From the NCBI GenBank assembly GCA_001803235.1, contig MHBL01000054.1:1-35418 (forward strand): a DNA stretch of 35,418 nucleotides. Reading direction: 5' to 3'. Within the stretch, counting starts at the first letter, position 1. Every line of letters starts with the position of its first letter. The translations under genes were made by a program, and so were the position numbers. The notes under the pieces were generated by a model. That model searched no databases. It was given only the letters and a program-made list of their open reading frames with translations, and was not told the DNA's origin. Origin of the DNA: Lentisphaerae bacterium RIFOXYA12_64_32. GTDB lineage: Bacteria > Verrucomicrobiota > Lentisphaeria > Oligosphaerales > YB12-FULL-65-16. Positions 7,577 to 16,251 of the stretch are shown in pieces.

Positions 7577-8947
7577 ATGCGATTGCTCTTCTATAATCTG
7601 TTGTTCCCGGTCGCCTTCGTGCTGTACCTGCCGCTGTTCATCTACAAGCTGGTGCGGCGGGGCGGTTTCTCGAGTCATTTCTGGGAGCGGTTCGGCCTTT
7701 ACGGTGCCGAGCAGAAGCGGCGGCTGGCCGAGCTGAACCGGCCCGTCTGGGTGCACGCCGTCAGCGTCGGCGAGGTGGTGGCGGCGGTCACGTTCATCAA
7801 GCGCTGGCAGCAGCGGAACCCAGAGTTGACGTTCGTGCTGTCCACCACGACGACCACCGGTCACGCTACGGCGCGCAAGAGCCTGCCCGCCAACGTCGGG
7901 CTCATCTACTGCCCGCTCGACTTCTTCATCCCGGTGCTGCGTGTCCTGTCCCTGGTTCGACCGCGCATGGTGGCCGTATTCGAGGTCGAGGTGTGGCCGA
8001 ACTTGGTTTGCCTGGCGCGTCGACGTGGCATTCCGGTCGTGCTGGTCAACGCTCGCATGTCCGACCGTTCGGCGGCGGGCTATGCCCGGCACCGCTGGTT
8101 CTTCGGTCACATTTTCGGGCGTTTCTCCGCCATCTGCGCCCAGAGCCCTGAGGACGAGACGCGCATCCGCCGCGTCGTCGGCGACACCGTGCCGGTGCAC
8201 CGGTGCAACACGATGAAGTTCGACCAGATCCCGGACGTGTCCGGCGCCGACAAGCGCGCCGTCCTGGATGAGGCCTTCGGCGGCAGCGCCCGAGTCGTCT
8301 GGATCGCCGGCAGCACCCACGCAGGGGAGGAAGCCCTGGTGGCCGACGTGTTCGGGACGCTGCGGGCCGAATTCCCAACCCTGAAGCTGGTCCTTGTCCC
8401 GCGGCACCAGGAGCGCACCGCGGACGTCGAGGCGGTGCTCAAGGAGCGTTCGCTGTCGTACCGGTTGCTGCGGCCGAGGCCGGGGACGGACGCCACCCCG
8501 CCGCCAGTCGACATTCTGGTGGTGAACACGACCGGCGAGTTGATGAACTTCTACGCGTCCGCGGACGTGGTTTTCGTGGGCAAGTGCCTGGCCGGGCAGC
8601 AGGGCGGGCACAACATCATCGAGCCGGCCATCTTCGGCAAACCGATCCTGCACGGCCCGCCTGAGGCCATGCAGTATTTCCGGCTGGTCACGGCCATTTT
8701 CCTCGAGGAACACGCGTCCATCGCGGTGCCGGACGACGCCGCGTTGACAGGGGCGGTGCGCGACCTGCTCGCCAGCCCGGCGCGTCGCGCCGCGCTCGGC
8801 CGCCGCGCCCGTCAGGTCGTCGAGGAGTGGCGCGGCGCCATTGACCGCACGCTGGACATCATCGAACCGTTGCTGGCGCTGCCGACCCCGTCCGTCGTCG
8901 CGGCGGGCCGGGCCGCGGCGAGTGCCTCCGCCTCCGCAGCCCCCTAG
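7577..8947 (+). CDS. waaA: 3-deoxy-D-manno-octulosonic acid (Kdo) transferase
   Basis: WaaA (KdtA, GT30) adds Kdo from CMP-Kdo to lipid A precursors at the inner face of the inner membrane. The 456 residues begin with a hydrophobic anchor (about 3-26). Then comes VHAVSVGE, in which Glu66 corresponds to the catalytic base region of the family. FEVEVWPN and NARMSDRS close the N-terminal Rossmann half. The C-terminal half has GSTHAGEE, VPRHQER and GGHNIIEPA, the CMP-Kdo binding elements. A tail of about 20 Ala/Ser/Pro-rich residues is beyond the usual family length. It is separated by 12 bp from the HD-domain gene, so the two are probably co-transcribed. Its presence shows that the cell makes LPS. 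Confidence 0.93.
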   Translation: MRLLFYNLLFPVAFVLYLPLFIYKLVRRGGFSSHFWERFGLYGAEQKRRLAELNRPVWVHAVSVGEVVAAVTFIKRWQQRNPELTFVLSTTTTTGHATARKSLPANVGLIYCPLDFFIPVLRVLSLVRPRMVAVFEVEVWPNLVCLARRRGIPVVLVNARMSDRSAAGYARHRWFFGHIFGRFSAICAQSPEDETRIRRVVGDTVPVHRCNTMKFDQIPDVSGADKRAVLDEAFGGSARVVWIAGSTHAGEEALVADVFGTLRAEFPTLKLVLVPRHQERTADVEAVLKERSLSYRLLRPRPGTDATPPPVDILVVNTTGELMNFYASADVVFVGKCLAGQQGGHNIIEPAIFGKPILHGPPEAMQYFRLVTAIFLEEHASIAVPDDAALTGAVRDLLASPARRAALGRRARQVVEEWRGAIDRTLDIIEPLLALPTPSVVAAGRAAASASASAAP

Positions 8948-8959
8948 AAGCAGGAACCC

Positions 8960-10240
8960 ATGGCTCAAGCAACCACCAACGGCAATATCCCCGGGCAGTC
9001 GATCTGCATTCCGGCGTCGCCACCGGTGGATGTGGCCGAGTTCGTGCCGTTGCTGGACCACGATCTGTTCCAGAAATTGAAGCACCGGAAACAGTTGGGT
9101 GTTAATTTCCTGGTCTTTCCCGGCGCGGTTCACACGCGGTTCGAGCACAGTCTCGGGGTGCTCGGACTCACGCAGCGGCTGTGTCGGATCCACCGCATCG
9201 AGGGCCAGGCACGGCGTCACCTCTGCGCTTACGCGCTGGTCCACGACGTGGGGCATGGCCCGTTTTCGCACCAGATCGAGCCGATCCTGCGCGGCAGTCA
9301 CAAGACCCGTGGCGTCCAGTGTCTCGAGGCCATGGGTGATACACTGCGGGAGTGCGACCTCGACCCCGCCGCCCTGACGGCCATGCTTGCCGGCAAAGAC
9401 CAGCTCGGCCTCTTCGTCAGCGACCGCAACCTGGGGACAGACAAGCTCGATTACCTGGTGCGCGACGCGCTCCACATCGGCTTTGTCGGCGCACCAGACA
9501 TCGAACGGGTTCAGTTCTACACCCTGCTGGAAGACGGCGATCTGGCCATTGAGGAGAAGTTCACCGAGGACATCAAGCGGGTGCAGAAATTCTACTCGTA
9601 CCAGCATCAGCACGGGTACCTGAACAAGACAGCCATGGCGATTCAGCGCGTTTTCCAGCGCGCCGTTCAGGAGGAATTGGCGGAGGGGCGAGGGCCGGCA
9701 TCAGCCCTGTGGGACATGACGGATAACGAGTTGACGGGCTGGCTGCAGCAGGGCCGCAGCGCGCGCGGCCGCCGCCTCGTGGCACGGCTGGACGACCGCA
9801 GCTTCCACCGCAGCGTCGTGGTGATCAAGCCGGAGGGGTACGGGTTTGTCGAGCGCTGTTCGGACAAGGGCCTGGCCGTGCGCGAGTGGCCGGTCGAGAA
9901 GTTCCGGCTCTTCAGCCGTGCCTTCTCCGACTGCCGCCGTGTCATGGACCTCGAGGACCGGCTGGCGGCGGCGCTGGGGTTCGAACCGGGCGACCTGCTC
10001 CTGGCCGCGATGCCGTACTTCGAGAAACTCGTGCCCAAGGACGTGCGCATTTGCTCGGCCCGCGGCGGCGCCGGCTTCTGGCTCTTCGAGAAGGACCTGG
10101 ATCACCTGCAGTCGCTGAAAGGCGACTACCTGCGCACCTCGGCCATCCGCGTCGTGACCCCGCCGTCCGAACGCGACCGTGCCCGCCGCCGCGCCGACGG
10201 CATCATCGAGTTCCTCGACGCGGCACTGGCCACGGGCTAG
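8960..10240 (+). CDS. HD-domain phosphohydrolase (COG1078, dNTPase-like)
   Basis: This 426-residue member of the HD superfamily has the layout of COG1078/SAMHD1-like phosphohydrolases, several of which hydrolyse dNTPs. The metal ligands are visible: HTRFEHSLGV with His58, HDVGHGPFSH with His95-Asp96, and a downstream GTDKLDYLVRDA with Asp161/Asp164. The C-terminal half (from about residue 220) is the helical regulatory region and carries no further catalytic motif. The ATG at 8960 has CAGGA 4 nt upstream and lies 12 bp after waaA. Whether it acts on dNTPs or another nucleotide cannot be told from the sequence. Confidence 0.85.
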   Translation: MAQATTNGNIPGQSICIPASPPVDVAEFVPLLDHDLFQKLKHRKQLGVNFLVFPGAVHTRFEHSLGVLGLTQRLCRIHRIEGQARRHLCAYALVHDVGHGPFSHQIEPILRGSHKTRGVQCLEAMGDTLRECDLDPAALTAMLAGKDQLGLFVSDRNLGTDKLDYLVRDALHIGFVGAPDIERVQFYTLLEDGDLAIEEKFTEDIKRVQKFYSYQHQHGYLNKTAMAIQRVFQRAVQEELAEGRGPASALWDMTDNELTGWLQQGRSARGRRLVARLDDRSFHRSVVVIKPEGYGFVERCSDKGLAVREWPVEKFRLFSRAFSDCRRVMDLEDRLAAALGFEPGDLLLAAMPYFEKLVPKDVRICSARGGAGFWLFEKDLDHLQSLKGDYLRTSAIRVVTPPSERDRARRRADGIIEFLDAALATG

Positions 10241-10258
10241 GCTCCGGCACCTTCCGCC

Positions 10259-10346
10259 AGTACCGCGGGCGGCCTCCCGCCCGCTCCTCGGCACGCGCAC
10301 GCGGCACAAGGCTCGGAAAGGCAGGCGGAGGGCCGCCCGCGGTACT
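10259..10346. repeat. Palindromic repeat, family B, copy 1
   Basis: A perfect 16-bp inverted repeat (AGTACCGCGGGCGGCC at 10259-10274 with its complement at 10331-10346) brackets a second, smaller stem. The same 80-90 bp unit occurs at 12810-12893 and 28924-29007. This copy stands alone, without the GACCTGTGC termini found around the 12810 copy. It lies just downstream of the HD gene. Confidence 0.8.
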
Positions 10347-10486
10347 GCCCCGGCGACGCCCCACGGGTGCCTGCCTTCGCGAGGCCGCGGTGGCAGGCAT
10401 GCAAGAACCGTGGCGGCGGGGCGGACCGTGAGAGACATCAACCTATGACCGTCCGGCCCGACGCCCGAGCGTCGCTGACGTGTGGC

Positions 10487-11467
10487 TCAGTTCTTCCCGA
10501 ATGCGGCGTCGGAGACCTTCAGGAATTCCGCGCACATCGCGTTGACGGCCTCCATGGTGTGTCCGGCGCCCTTGGGGTCGCCGTACCACTTGGGCATGAA
10601 GCCGCCCCGGGGCGTGCCGAGCTTGTCGGAGAGCGCCCAGCAGTATCTGCGAACGTCATCGAGCGTACCGTGGCACATCACGCTCTGAATGTCGACGGGG
10701 CACCAGAACGCGATCCGTCCCTTGAAGCGCTGCGCCAGCAGGTCCAGCCCCATGTTCTCCTGCTGATCCATCTGGATGACGTCCAGTCCGGCCTCGATGA
10801 GATCGTCGAGCACCTCCACGATGTGGCCGCAACTGTGCAGGAGCGTCTGCATGCCGGCTTCGTGCGCCGCCTGGTAGACTTTGGCGTAGCGCGGTTTCCA
10901 GATCTCGCGCCACGAGGCGGGCGAGATCATGAACCGGTTCTGCAGTCCCCAGTCGTCACAGAACATGTAGCCGTCGGGATTTTCGGTCTTGTAGCGTCCG
11001 ATGGCATAGAGGTTCATGTCGACCAGGATATCGAGCAACTTCTCCAGGTTCTCCCGATCGTCGTAGATGTCCATCCAGAGGTTCTCGAGCCCACGAAGGA
11101 AATGGGCGCGCTCGTACAGCGAGATCCCCCCTGCCATCAGGTACTTGTCGCCAGCCCTGGCACGGGCGCCGGCGAGGGTCGTCCAACGCGCCGGACTCGT
11201 GATATCGGGGACCTTCAGGGTTTTGAAATCATTCCACGTCTTGATCGGGAATTCCTTGACTTCGCCGAGGTTGCAGATGCCGATGTTCTCCCAGACCGCG
11301 CCCCATTCATCGGTCTCCAGGCCGTTCTTCCCAGACGGTCGGGCATCGGGTGACGGGCTCATGCCGACGCCGGCAAAGTCATTGCCGAACTCCTGCGGAA
11401 AGCTGCGCGGCAGGCGCGATGGCGACTCGAAGGCGATGGTGCGTCGAACGATCTCTCGTGGCGTCAT
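10487..11467 (-). CDS. Uroporphyrinogen decarboxylase (URO-D) family protein, methyltransferase-like
   Basis: The 326-residue protein has the TIM-barrel URO-D fold shared by heme-pathway HemE and by corrinoid:coenzyme M-type methyltransferases (MtaA/MtbA). The motif LLHSCGH (His211, Cys213, His215) is the zinc-thiol site of the methyltransferase branch, which HemE lacks. A later FWCPVDIQSVM block is also typical of the non-HemE group. The start has AAAGGA about 8 nt upstream. It is divergent from an AraC regulator, and the two probably share a control region. It may act in demethylation of a methylated compound, but no corrinoid protein gene lies in this window, so the substrate is open. Confidence 0.83.
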   Translation of the reverse strand: MTPREIVRRTIAFESPSRLPRSFPQEFGNDFAGVGMSPSPDARPSGKNGLETDEWGAVWENIGICNLGEVKEFPIKTWNDFKTLKVPDITSPARWTTLAGARARAGDKYLMAGGISLYERAHFLRGLENLWMDIYDDRENLEKLLDILVDMNLYAIGRYKTENPDGYMFCDDWGLQNRFMISPASWREIWKPRYAKVYQAAHEAGMQTLLHSCGHIVEVLDDLIEAGLDVIQMDQQENMGLDLLAQRFKGRIAFWCPVDIQSVMCHGTLDDVRRYCWALSDKLGTPRGGFMPKWYGDPKGAGHTMEAVNAMCAEFLKVSDAAFGKN

Positions 11468-11547
11468 GGTTGGATTCCTTTGTTGGACCCGTCGCGGCTC
11501 AGGCTGGCTTTTCGCAGCGGATCTTGCTTGTTACTGAACGAAACTCT

Positions 11548-11553
11548 ATCATA
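11548..11553 (-). promoter_or_regulatory. Candidate -10 box (TATGAT) for the URO-D gene
   Basis: The 133-bp gap between the divergent URO-D and AraC genes is locally AT-rich. On the minus strand it holds TATGAT at 11553-11548, a five-of-six match to the -10 consensus. The -35 element is unclear, as is usual for activator-dependent promoters. The neighbouring AraC protein is the obvious candidate activator. Confidence 0.3.
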
Positions 11554-11600
11554 CGGCAGGGTTGGTGTCGTCCATAAATATCGGGTTGAGAATTCCGCAC

Positions 11601-12485
11601 ATGCCCAGGGAGCGAAGAAAAGGACGGATGACCTTCGATGCCGCGTGGATCGGGACGCCGCTGCTTCAAGGCGGCGGGTTCGACCATCTCGGCAGGACGC
11701 TGGGCCTTGAACCGCACGCCCACAAGGGATTTGAGCTGACCTACATCTCCGAGGGCGAGACGGTATGGGTGCTGCAGGGCGGCACGGAGCTCCGTCTCGT
11801 CGGCGGTTCGGCAGCGCTGATTCAATCCGATGTCGTGCACCATGGCAAGTACCGGGTCATCGCCCCGAGTCGCCTCTTCTGGCTCGTGTTCGCACCCGGC
11901 GCGGCAGGGGCCGTGAAAGGCTCGGGGTTCACCACCGCGGAGCTGGAGGAGATCGGCACAGAGCTGTCGCGGGCTGGGAACCGGGTGTGGCGGGCGGACG
12001 CGAACCTGCGCCAGAGTTTCGAGTTGCTCCACGACGCGCTGGCGGTGAAGTGTGCCGGCGGCAAGGGCACGTTGCCGCGCGCTCTCTGCCGGACGGCCTC
12101 CAGCCAGCTCATCGTCAGCGCCGTCCGATCGCTCGGTTGCGGTGATGGCGGGACCCGAGGCGCGAGCCTGTTCGAGGAGGCGCGACGGCTCATGAGTGGG
12201 AATCTCAGTGGCCCATCAAGCATTCCGGCGCTCGCGGCCCGGCTCGGCGTCAGCGCCGCCTTCTTCTCGGAGCGGTTCAAGGCGGAGAGCGGAATGACCC
12301 CGGGCGACTACCTGCGGCGCATGCGCTGCGAACGGGCCTGCGAAATGCTGGTCGACGCGCGGTTGACGGTCACTGACATTGCCTTCCGGCTGGGGTTCTC
12401 GACCAGCCAGCATTTCGCCGAGGTCTTCAGGCGCTACGTCGGCATGAGCCCAAGCCAGTTCCGCCGCAACGCAGCCGGGCGCTGA
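11601..12485 (+). CDS. AraC family transcriptional regulator
   Basis: The product has an N-terminal cupin-like sensing half (about residues 15-110, with LEPHAHKGFELTYI and a following beta-rich stretch). The C-terminal half is a classic double helix-turn-helix: IPALAARLGVSAAFFSERFKAE, then VTDIAFRLGFSTSQHFAEVFRRYVGMSP. This layout is that of effector-sensing AraC regulators. The start is uncertain: ATG 11601, ATG 11628 (closer to AAAAGGA) and TTG 11562 are all in frame. It is divergent from the URO-D gene and probably controls it. The effector is unknown. Confidence 0.88.
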   Translation: MPRERRKGRMTFDAAWIGTPLLQGGGFDHLGRTLGLEPHAHKGFELTYISEGETVWVLQGGTELRLVGGSAALIQSDVVHHGKYRVIAPSRLFWLVFAPGAAGAVKGSGFTTAELEEIGTELSRAGNRVWRADANLRQSFELLHDALAVKCAGGKGTLPRALCRTASSQLIVSAVRSLGCGDGGTRGASLFEEARRLMSGNLSGPSSIPALAARLGVSAAFFSERFKAESGMTPGDYLRRMRCERACEMLVDARLTVTDIAFRLGFSTSQHFAEVFRRYVGMSPSQFRRNAAGR

Positions 12486-12953
12486 GCCATGCGTCCCGGC
12501 TGCCGCGTCCGTGCACCTACAGTCCGCGCCGCTCGTAGTGGTGTCGCAGTCCCGGCGGTTGTCCGCCGGGCAAGACACCATCCCCGCGCCGCCGCAACCC
12601 GTCCGGCTTCTTAGCGAGACTTTCCCCAACACGCCAGATGGGCTCTTGGCGCTCCACTTCGTTAACGCGCACTGCGAGCCCACTACGAACGGGCGTATCC
12701 TGGCGCTCACGGCCCCTTTTTTCTCTCTGTGGATTTTTGACCTGTGCAATAAGCGGGGCGAGACTGAGTAGGTCGCGGCACCAGCCCAGGCCGGCTCTGT
12801 CTGGCCGGCAGTACCGCAGGCGGCCCTCCGCCTGCTATCCGAGCCTTGGGCTGCGTGCGTGCCGTGGAGCGGGTGGGGGGGCGCCCGCGGTACGGGGTAC
12901 TGTCGGAAAGGGACGGACCCTGGTCCGTTTATTGCACAGGTCGCGGGCGCGCC
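12486..12953. repeat. Intergenic repeat block including family C fragment
   Basis: No gene is supported here. The stretch 12686-12738 (GAACGGGCGTATCCTGGCGC through TTTTCTCTCTGTGGATTT) is an inverted relative of 16474-16535. The rest of the block is the TIR element at 12739-12942, listed separately. The first 200 bases show nothing further. Confidence 0.6.
12739..12942. mobile_element. 204-bp MITE-like element with 18-bp terminal inverted repeats
   Basis: The ends are GACCTGTGCAATAAGCGG (12739-12756) and the inverse complement of GACCTGTGCAATAAACGG (12925-12942), one mismatch in 18. Inside lies the family B palindrome (12810-12893). No coding capacity for a transposase is present. A clear target-site duplication is not visible. 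A partial copy sharing the right half (CTGGTCCGCTTATTGCACAGG) ends at about 29048. Confidence 0.75.
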
Positions 12954-12984
12954 TTGACCTATCTGCCGTAAGACGCTATCTTAC
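12954..12984 (+). promoter_or_regulatory. Promoter and overlapping operator of vapBC
   Basis: TTGACC (12954-12959) and TATCTT (12977-12982) are separated by exactly 17 bp, a good sigma70-type promoter. A perfect inverted repeat, GTAAGA (12968-12973) with TCTTAC (12979-12984), straddles the -10 box, where an autorepressing VapB would block polymerase. The predicted transcript start falls at or next to the vapB ATG (12990), and no ribosome binding site precedes that ATG, so the message may be leaderless. Confidence 0.6.
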
Positions 12985-12989
12985 TTCGT

Positions 12990-13220
12990 ATGGTCACAAC
13001 GATATCCAGCAAGGGCCAGGTCGTGCTCCCGGCCGAGATCCGGCATCAGGATGGGATTTCGGCAGGCCAGCGCTTCATCGTCGAGCGGGTGGACCGCGGC
13101 GAGTACCGTCTGGTGCGCCAGGAACCGCGCCCGAACGAGGGGCTCGTGGACTGGTTGCTCGCCTGCCCGGTAAAAGGCTTTTTCACTCCCATCGAATCCG
13201 AGTCCACCGACACGCTATGA
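12990..13220 (+). CDS. vapB: VapB-type antitoxin (AbrB/SpoVT swapped-hairpin DNA-binding domain)
   Basis: The 76-residue protein begins with TTISSKGQVVLPAEIR, the signature of the AbrB/MazE/SpoVT swapped-hairpin DNA-binding domain (about residues 2-46). The acidic and aromatic C-terminal tail (about 47-76, WLLACPVKGFF) would be the toxin-neutralising part. It overlaps the VapC toxin gene by 4 bp (ATGA), the usual translational coupling of such modules. The complex is expected to repress its own promoter through the palindrome over the -10 box. Confidence 0.88.
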   Translation: MVTTISSKGQVVLPAEIRHQDGISAGQRFIVERVDRGEYRLVRQEPRPNEGLVDWLLACPVKGFFTPIESESTDTL

Positions 13221-13624
13221 CCTACCTTGTCGACGCCAACGTACTCAGCGAGGGGACCAAGCCGCACCCGAACCCGAAGGCGCTCGAGTGGCTGCGTCGC
13301 CACGAGGCGGAGTTCGCCGTAGACTCGATTATCCTCGGCGAGATCGAGTTTGGCATCCTCCTTCTCCCGCCCGGGCAGCGTCGTCGTCGACTCGAACAGT
13401 GGTTTGCCGAGGGGATCCGTCGCATCCACTGCCTGTCTTGGGACGCGGCCACTGGACGGCGTTGGGCACGTCTTCTCGCCGACCTGCGTGTTGCCGGTCA
13501 GGCCATGCCGGTGAAGAACAGCATGATCGCGGCCACAGCGCTGGTCCACGACCTCACGATGGTCACGCGCAACACTCGCGACTTCGCGAAAGGCGGCTTG
13601 CGCGTTCTCGACCCGTTTTCCTGA
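13217..13624 (+). CDS. vapC: VapC-type PIN-domain ribonuclease toxin, catalytic Asp replaced by Asn
   Basis: The 135-residue PIN-domain protein carries Asp6 (YLVDANVLSE), Glu42 (ILGEIEFG) and Asp122 (TRNTRDF), all expected metal ligands of VapC RNases. The third conserved acid normally sits in a motif of the form PV-x-D-S-x-IAATA. Here the codon at 13517-13519 is AAC, giving PVKNSMIAATA with Asn101. One GAC-to-AAC change would explain it, and it would weaken or abolish Mg2+-dependent cleavage. The rest of the domain is intact, including the AATALVHDL helix. The gene overlaps vapB by 4 bp and ends 10 bp from the convergent priA. Confidence 0.9.
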   Translation: MTYLVDANVLSEGTKPHPNPKALEWLRRHEAEFAVDSIILGEIEFGILLLPPGQRRRRLEQWFAEGIRRIHCLSWDAATGRRWARLLADLRVAGQAMPVKNSMIAATALVHDLTMVTRNTRDFAKGGLRVLDPFS

Positions 13625-13634
13625 CCGCCCGCGG

Positions 13635-15854
13635 TCACAGCAGCGACAGCGGATCGACGTCGACGTGCATGTGCACCTCGTCGGTGGCGCGCGCCTCCAT
13701 GACCAGCGGCCGCAGCGTGCGGACCAGTCGCATGATGTTCGTTGTCCGCAAGGTGAGCTGGTACCGGTACTGTGACCGGACGCGGGCGATCGGCGCCGGC
13801 ATGGGGCCGGCCATCTTGACCTGGGGTTCGAGGCAGCCGCGCAGCCGCTGCGCCATGGCCTCGCCCGCTTGCAGCGCCAGCCGCTCATCCTTGCTGCGGA
13901 AGTGGACCGCGACCATGTGTGCTGCGGGCGGGAATCCGAGCGCGACGCGGGCCTCCATCTCCTCGGCATAGAAGGCAGCGCCGTTGTGCTCCACCGCGTA
14001 CTGCAGCGCGGGGTGAAACGGCGTGTAGGTCTGCACGACCACGCGGCCGGGCACTTCGCCGCGGCCGGCGCGGCCCGAGACCTGGGTCAGGAGCTGATAC
14101 GTCCGCTCCGCGGAACGGAAGTCCGGCAGGTGCAGCGACAGGTCGGCGAAGATCACCCCGACCAGGGTGACGTTCGGGAAATGCAGGCCCTTGGCGATCA
14201 TCTGTGTGCCGATCAGGATTCGAACCTTGCCGGTCCGGAACGCGGTCAACATCTTGGTGTACGAGTCGCGCGCCGTCATGGTGTCCGAGTCCATGCGTCC
14301 GATCTCGACGTGCGGGAAGAGTTTGCGGGTGATCTCCTCGACCTTTTCCGTGCCCAGACCCAGGTAGCGAATCGCCGGGTCGTGGCACTGCGGACAGCGC
14401 TGCGGCGCCGTTTCGACATGACCGCACAGATGGCAGCACAGGGTCTCGTGGCCGCGGTGGTAGGTGCACGGCGTGCTGCACTCCGCGCACATGGCCACGA
14501 ATCCGCACTTGGGACACAGCAACTGAGTGGCGTAGCCGCGGCGGTTCAGGAACAGGATCGTCTGTTCGCCGGCCTCGAGCTTCTCCCGCATCAGGTCGGC
14601 CAATCGGCGCGAAAACACCTGTGTCCGCCCCCGCAGCATGGCTTCGGCGCGCATGTCGACCAGTTCCATGAGCGGCATCCGGCAGTTGTCGACGCGCGAC
14701 CGCAGCTCGGTGAGGACGTACTTGCCGACCTGACAGTTGCGGATAGACTCCAGCGACGGCGTAGCCGTCCCCAGCACCACGGTGGCTTTCTCCATGTGCC
14801 CCCGGACCACGGCCACGTCGCGGGCGTGATACCGCGGCGCTTCTTCCTGTTTGTACGTGTTCTCGTGCTCCTCGTCGACCACGATCAGACCCAGGTTCCG
14901 GAACGGCGCGAACAGTGCGGACCTCGCACCGACCACGATCCGGGAGCGCCCCTCGTCCACCTTCGTCCACTCGTCGAACCGCTCGCCGTCGGTCAGGCCA
15001 CTGTGCAGGACGCTGACATGGTCGCCGAACCGGGCCCGGAAGCGCTCGACCGTTTGCGGGGTCAGCGAAATCTCGGGGACCAGCACGATGGCTTCGCGGC
15101 CGAGCTCGATGCAGCGGTGGATGGCCTGCAGGTACACCTCCGTCTTGCCGCTGCCGGTCACGCCGTGCAGCAGGACGACCCTCGGGACCTGCTTTTCGAC
15201 GCTGGCGCAGACGACGTCCAGCGCCTGCTGCTGCTCCGCGGTCATGGTGTGCGGTTGCGTCGGCAGGACCACGTCGTCCGCGAACGGGTCGCGCGCCACG
15301 ACGCGCTCCTCGATGACGACCAGGCCGCGTTTCGCCAGGCGCCGCACGACCGTCGCATCCGCGCCGCACTCCTGCTCGAGACGCGCGATGAGCATCTCGC
15401 CGTGTCGCACCAGGGCCTGGATGACCGCGGCTTGCTTGGGCGCGCGCTTCTCCAGTTTCGGCAGCACAGTGCCCAGGTCCGCATCCGGGTTGACGCGCAC
15501 GAAACGGCGCACCTGCTTCTTGACCTTGCCGATCCGCACCACGGCCGGCAGCATGGCCCCGACCGCCTGCTCGCGCGTGCAGCAGTAGTACTCGGAGATC
15601 CACTCGGCGAGTTTCATCAGGTTCTGGGGAATCTGCTCGCGCTCACCCTCGATGGAGTGGACCTCTTTCAGGTTTGGATACGCGGACGTTGTCTTCAGCC
15701 CGACCACGTAGCCGACGCGCGTGCCCTGCGTCCCTTTCCCGAACGGAATACGCACGCGGCACCCGACCCGCACCCGCCCCGCCAGCCGGTCGGGAATCAG
15801 GTAGTCGAAGATGCGGTCCAACGACAGATTAATGATGACCTGCGCAATGTGCAT
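13635..15854 (-). CDS. priA: Primosomal replication-restart helicase PriA
   Basis: PriA is the 3'-to-5' superfamily 2 helicase that recognises stalled forks and reloads the replisome. The 739-residue protein has the N-terminal 3'-binding domain and the Walker A site GVTGSGKT (Lys237). The Walker B motif is VDEEHE (Asp327), followed by GTATPSLES. A zinc-binding region from Cys447 (CPKCG, CAEC, CCHLCG, CPQCHDP) precedes motifs V-VI (GTQMIAKG, QVSGRAGR). All catalytic elements are intact and the length is normal for the family. The start is the only ATG consistent with the MHIAQVIIN opening. Confidence 0.95.
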   Translation of the reverse strand: MHIAQVIINLSLDRIFDYLIPDRLAGRVRVGCRVRIPFGKGTQGTRVGYVVGLKTTSAYPNLKEVHSIEGEREQIPQNLMKLAEWISEYYCCTREQAVGAMLPAVVRIGKVKKQVRRFVRVNPDADLGTVLPKLEKRAPKQAAVIQALVRHGEMLIARLEQECGADATVVRRLAKRGLVVIEERVVARDPFADDVVLPTQPHTMTAEQQQALDVVCASVEKQVPRVVLLHGVTGSGKTEVYLQAIHRCIELGREAIVLVPEISLTPQTVERFRARFGDHVSVLHSGLTDGERFDEWTKVDEGRSRIVVGARSALFAPFRNLGLIVVDEEHENTYKQEEAPRYHARDVAVVRGHMEKATVVLGTATPSLESIRNCQVGKYVLTELRSRVDNCRMPLMELVDMRAEAMLRGRTQVFSRRLADLMREKLEAGEQTILFLNRRGYATQLLCPKCGFVAMCAECSTPCTYHRGHETLCCHLCGHVETAPQRCPQCHDPAIRYLGLGTEKVEEITRKLFPHVEIGRMDSDTMTARDSYTKMLTAFRTGKVRILIGTQMIAKGLHFPNVTLVGVIFADLSLHLPDFRSAERTYQLLTQVSGRAGRGEVPGRVVVQTYTPFHPALQYAVEHNGAAFYAEEMEARVALGFPPAAHMVAVHFRSKDERLALQAGEAMAQRLRGCLEPQVKMAGPMPAPIARVRSQYRYQLTLRTTNIMRLVRTLRPLVMEARATDEVHMHVDVDPLSLL

Positions 15855-16251
15855 TCGACGCTATCCAGGGCAAACACTTAGACCCGAGGCGACGCGGGGG
15901 TTTCCCACCCCCGCACCCCCGACCAAGGGGCGTCATTGACTCCCCTTGGAACCCCTCGATGTTGGCCTCGGGAAACGGAAGGGCCAAACGCGCCCTTCCG
16001 TTTCCCGAGGCCGAGCCGTCCGCCGCAGCCCAAGACGGAAGAGGGCTGCGGCGGAAAAAGCCACCGTGGCGAACAGAAGCCCCGCCGCCTTTCCTGTGCA
16101 ACGCCATACGGACGGGAACAGGTTCGGACCAGTAAGGGAGCATAGCCACGGCAACGCGGAAACGCAAACGCCGGGCCGACATGACAGCGAACTGAGCCGG
16201 CGGCGGGAACGGACGCAACGGACCCAATGGACATGCCTCTGTGCGCGGAGC

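Noticed and set aside
7328..9613. 761-residue minus-strand open frame
   Set aside because: It is the antisense shadow of waaA and the HD-domain gene, both of which have clear family motifs. The minus frame is low in complexity.
14860..14880. DEEH instead of DEAH in PriA as a catalytic anomaly
   Set aside because: DEEH is the normal Walker B form in PriA proteins.
13869..15881. 670-residue plus-strand and 572-residue minus-strand frames across priA
   Set aside because: Both are GC-rich shadows of priA, which has all helicase and zinc motifs in its own frame.
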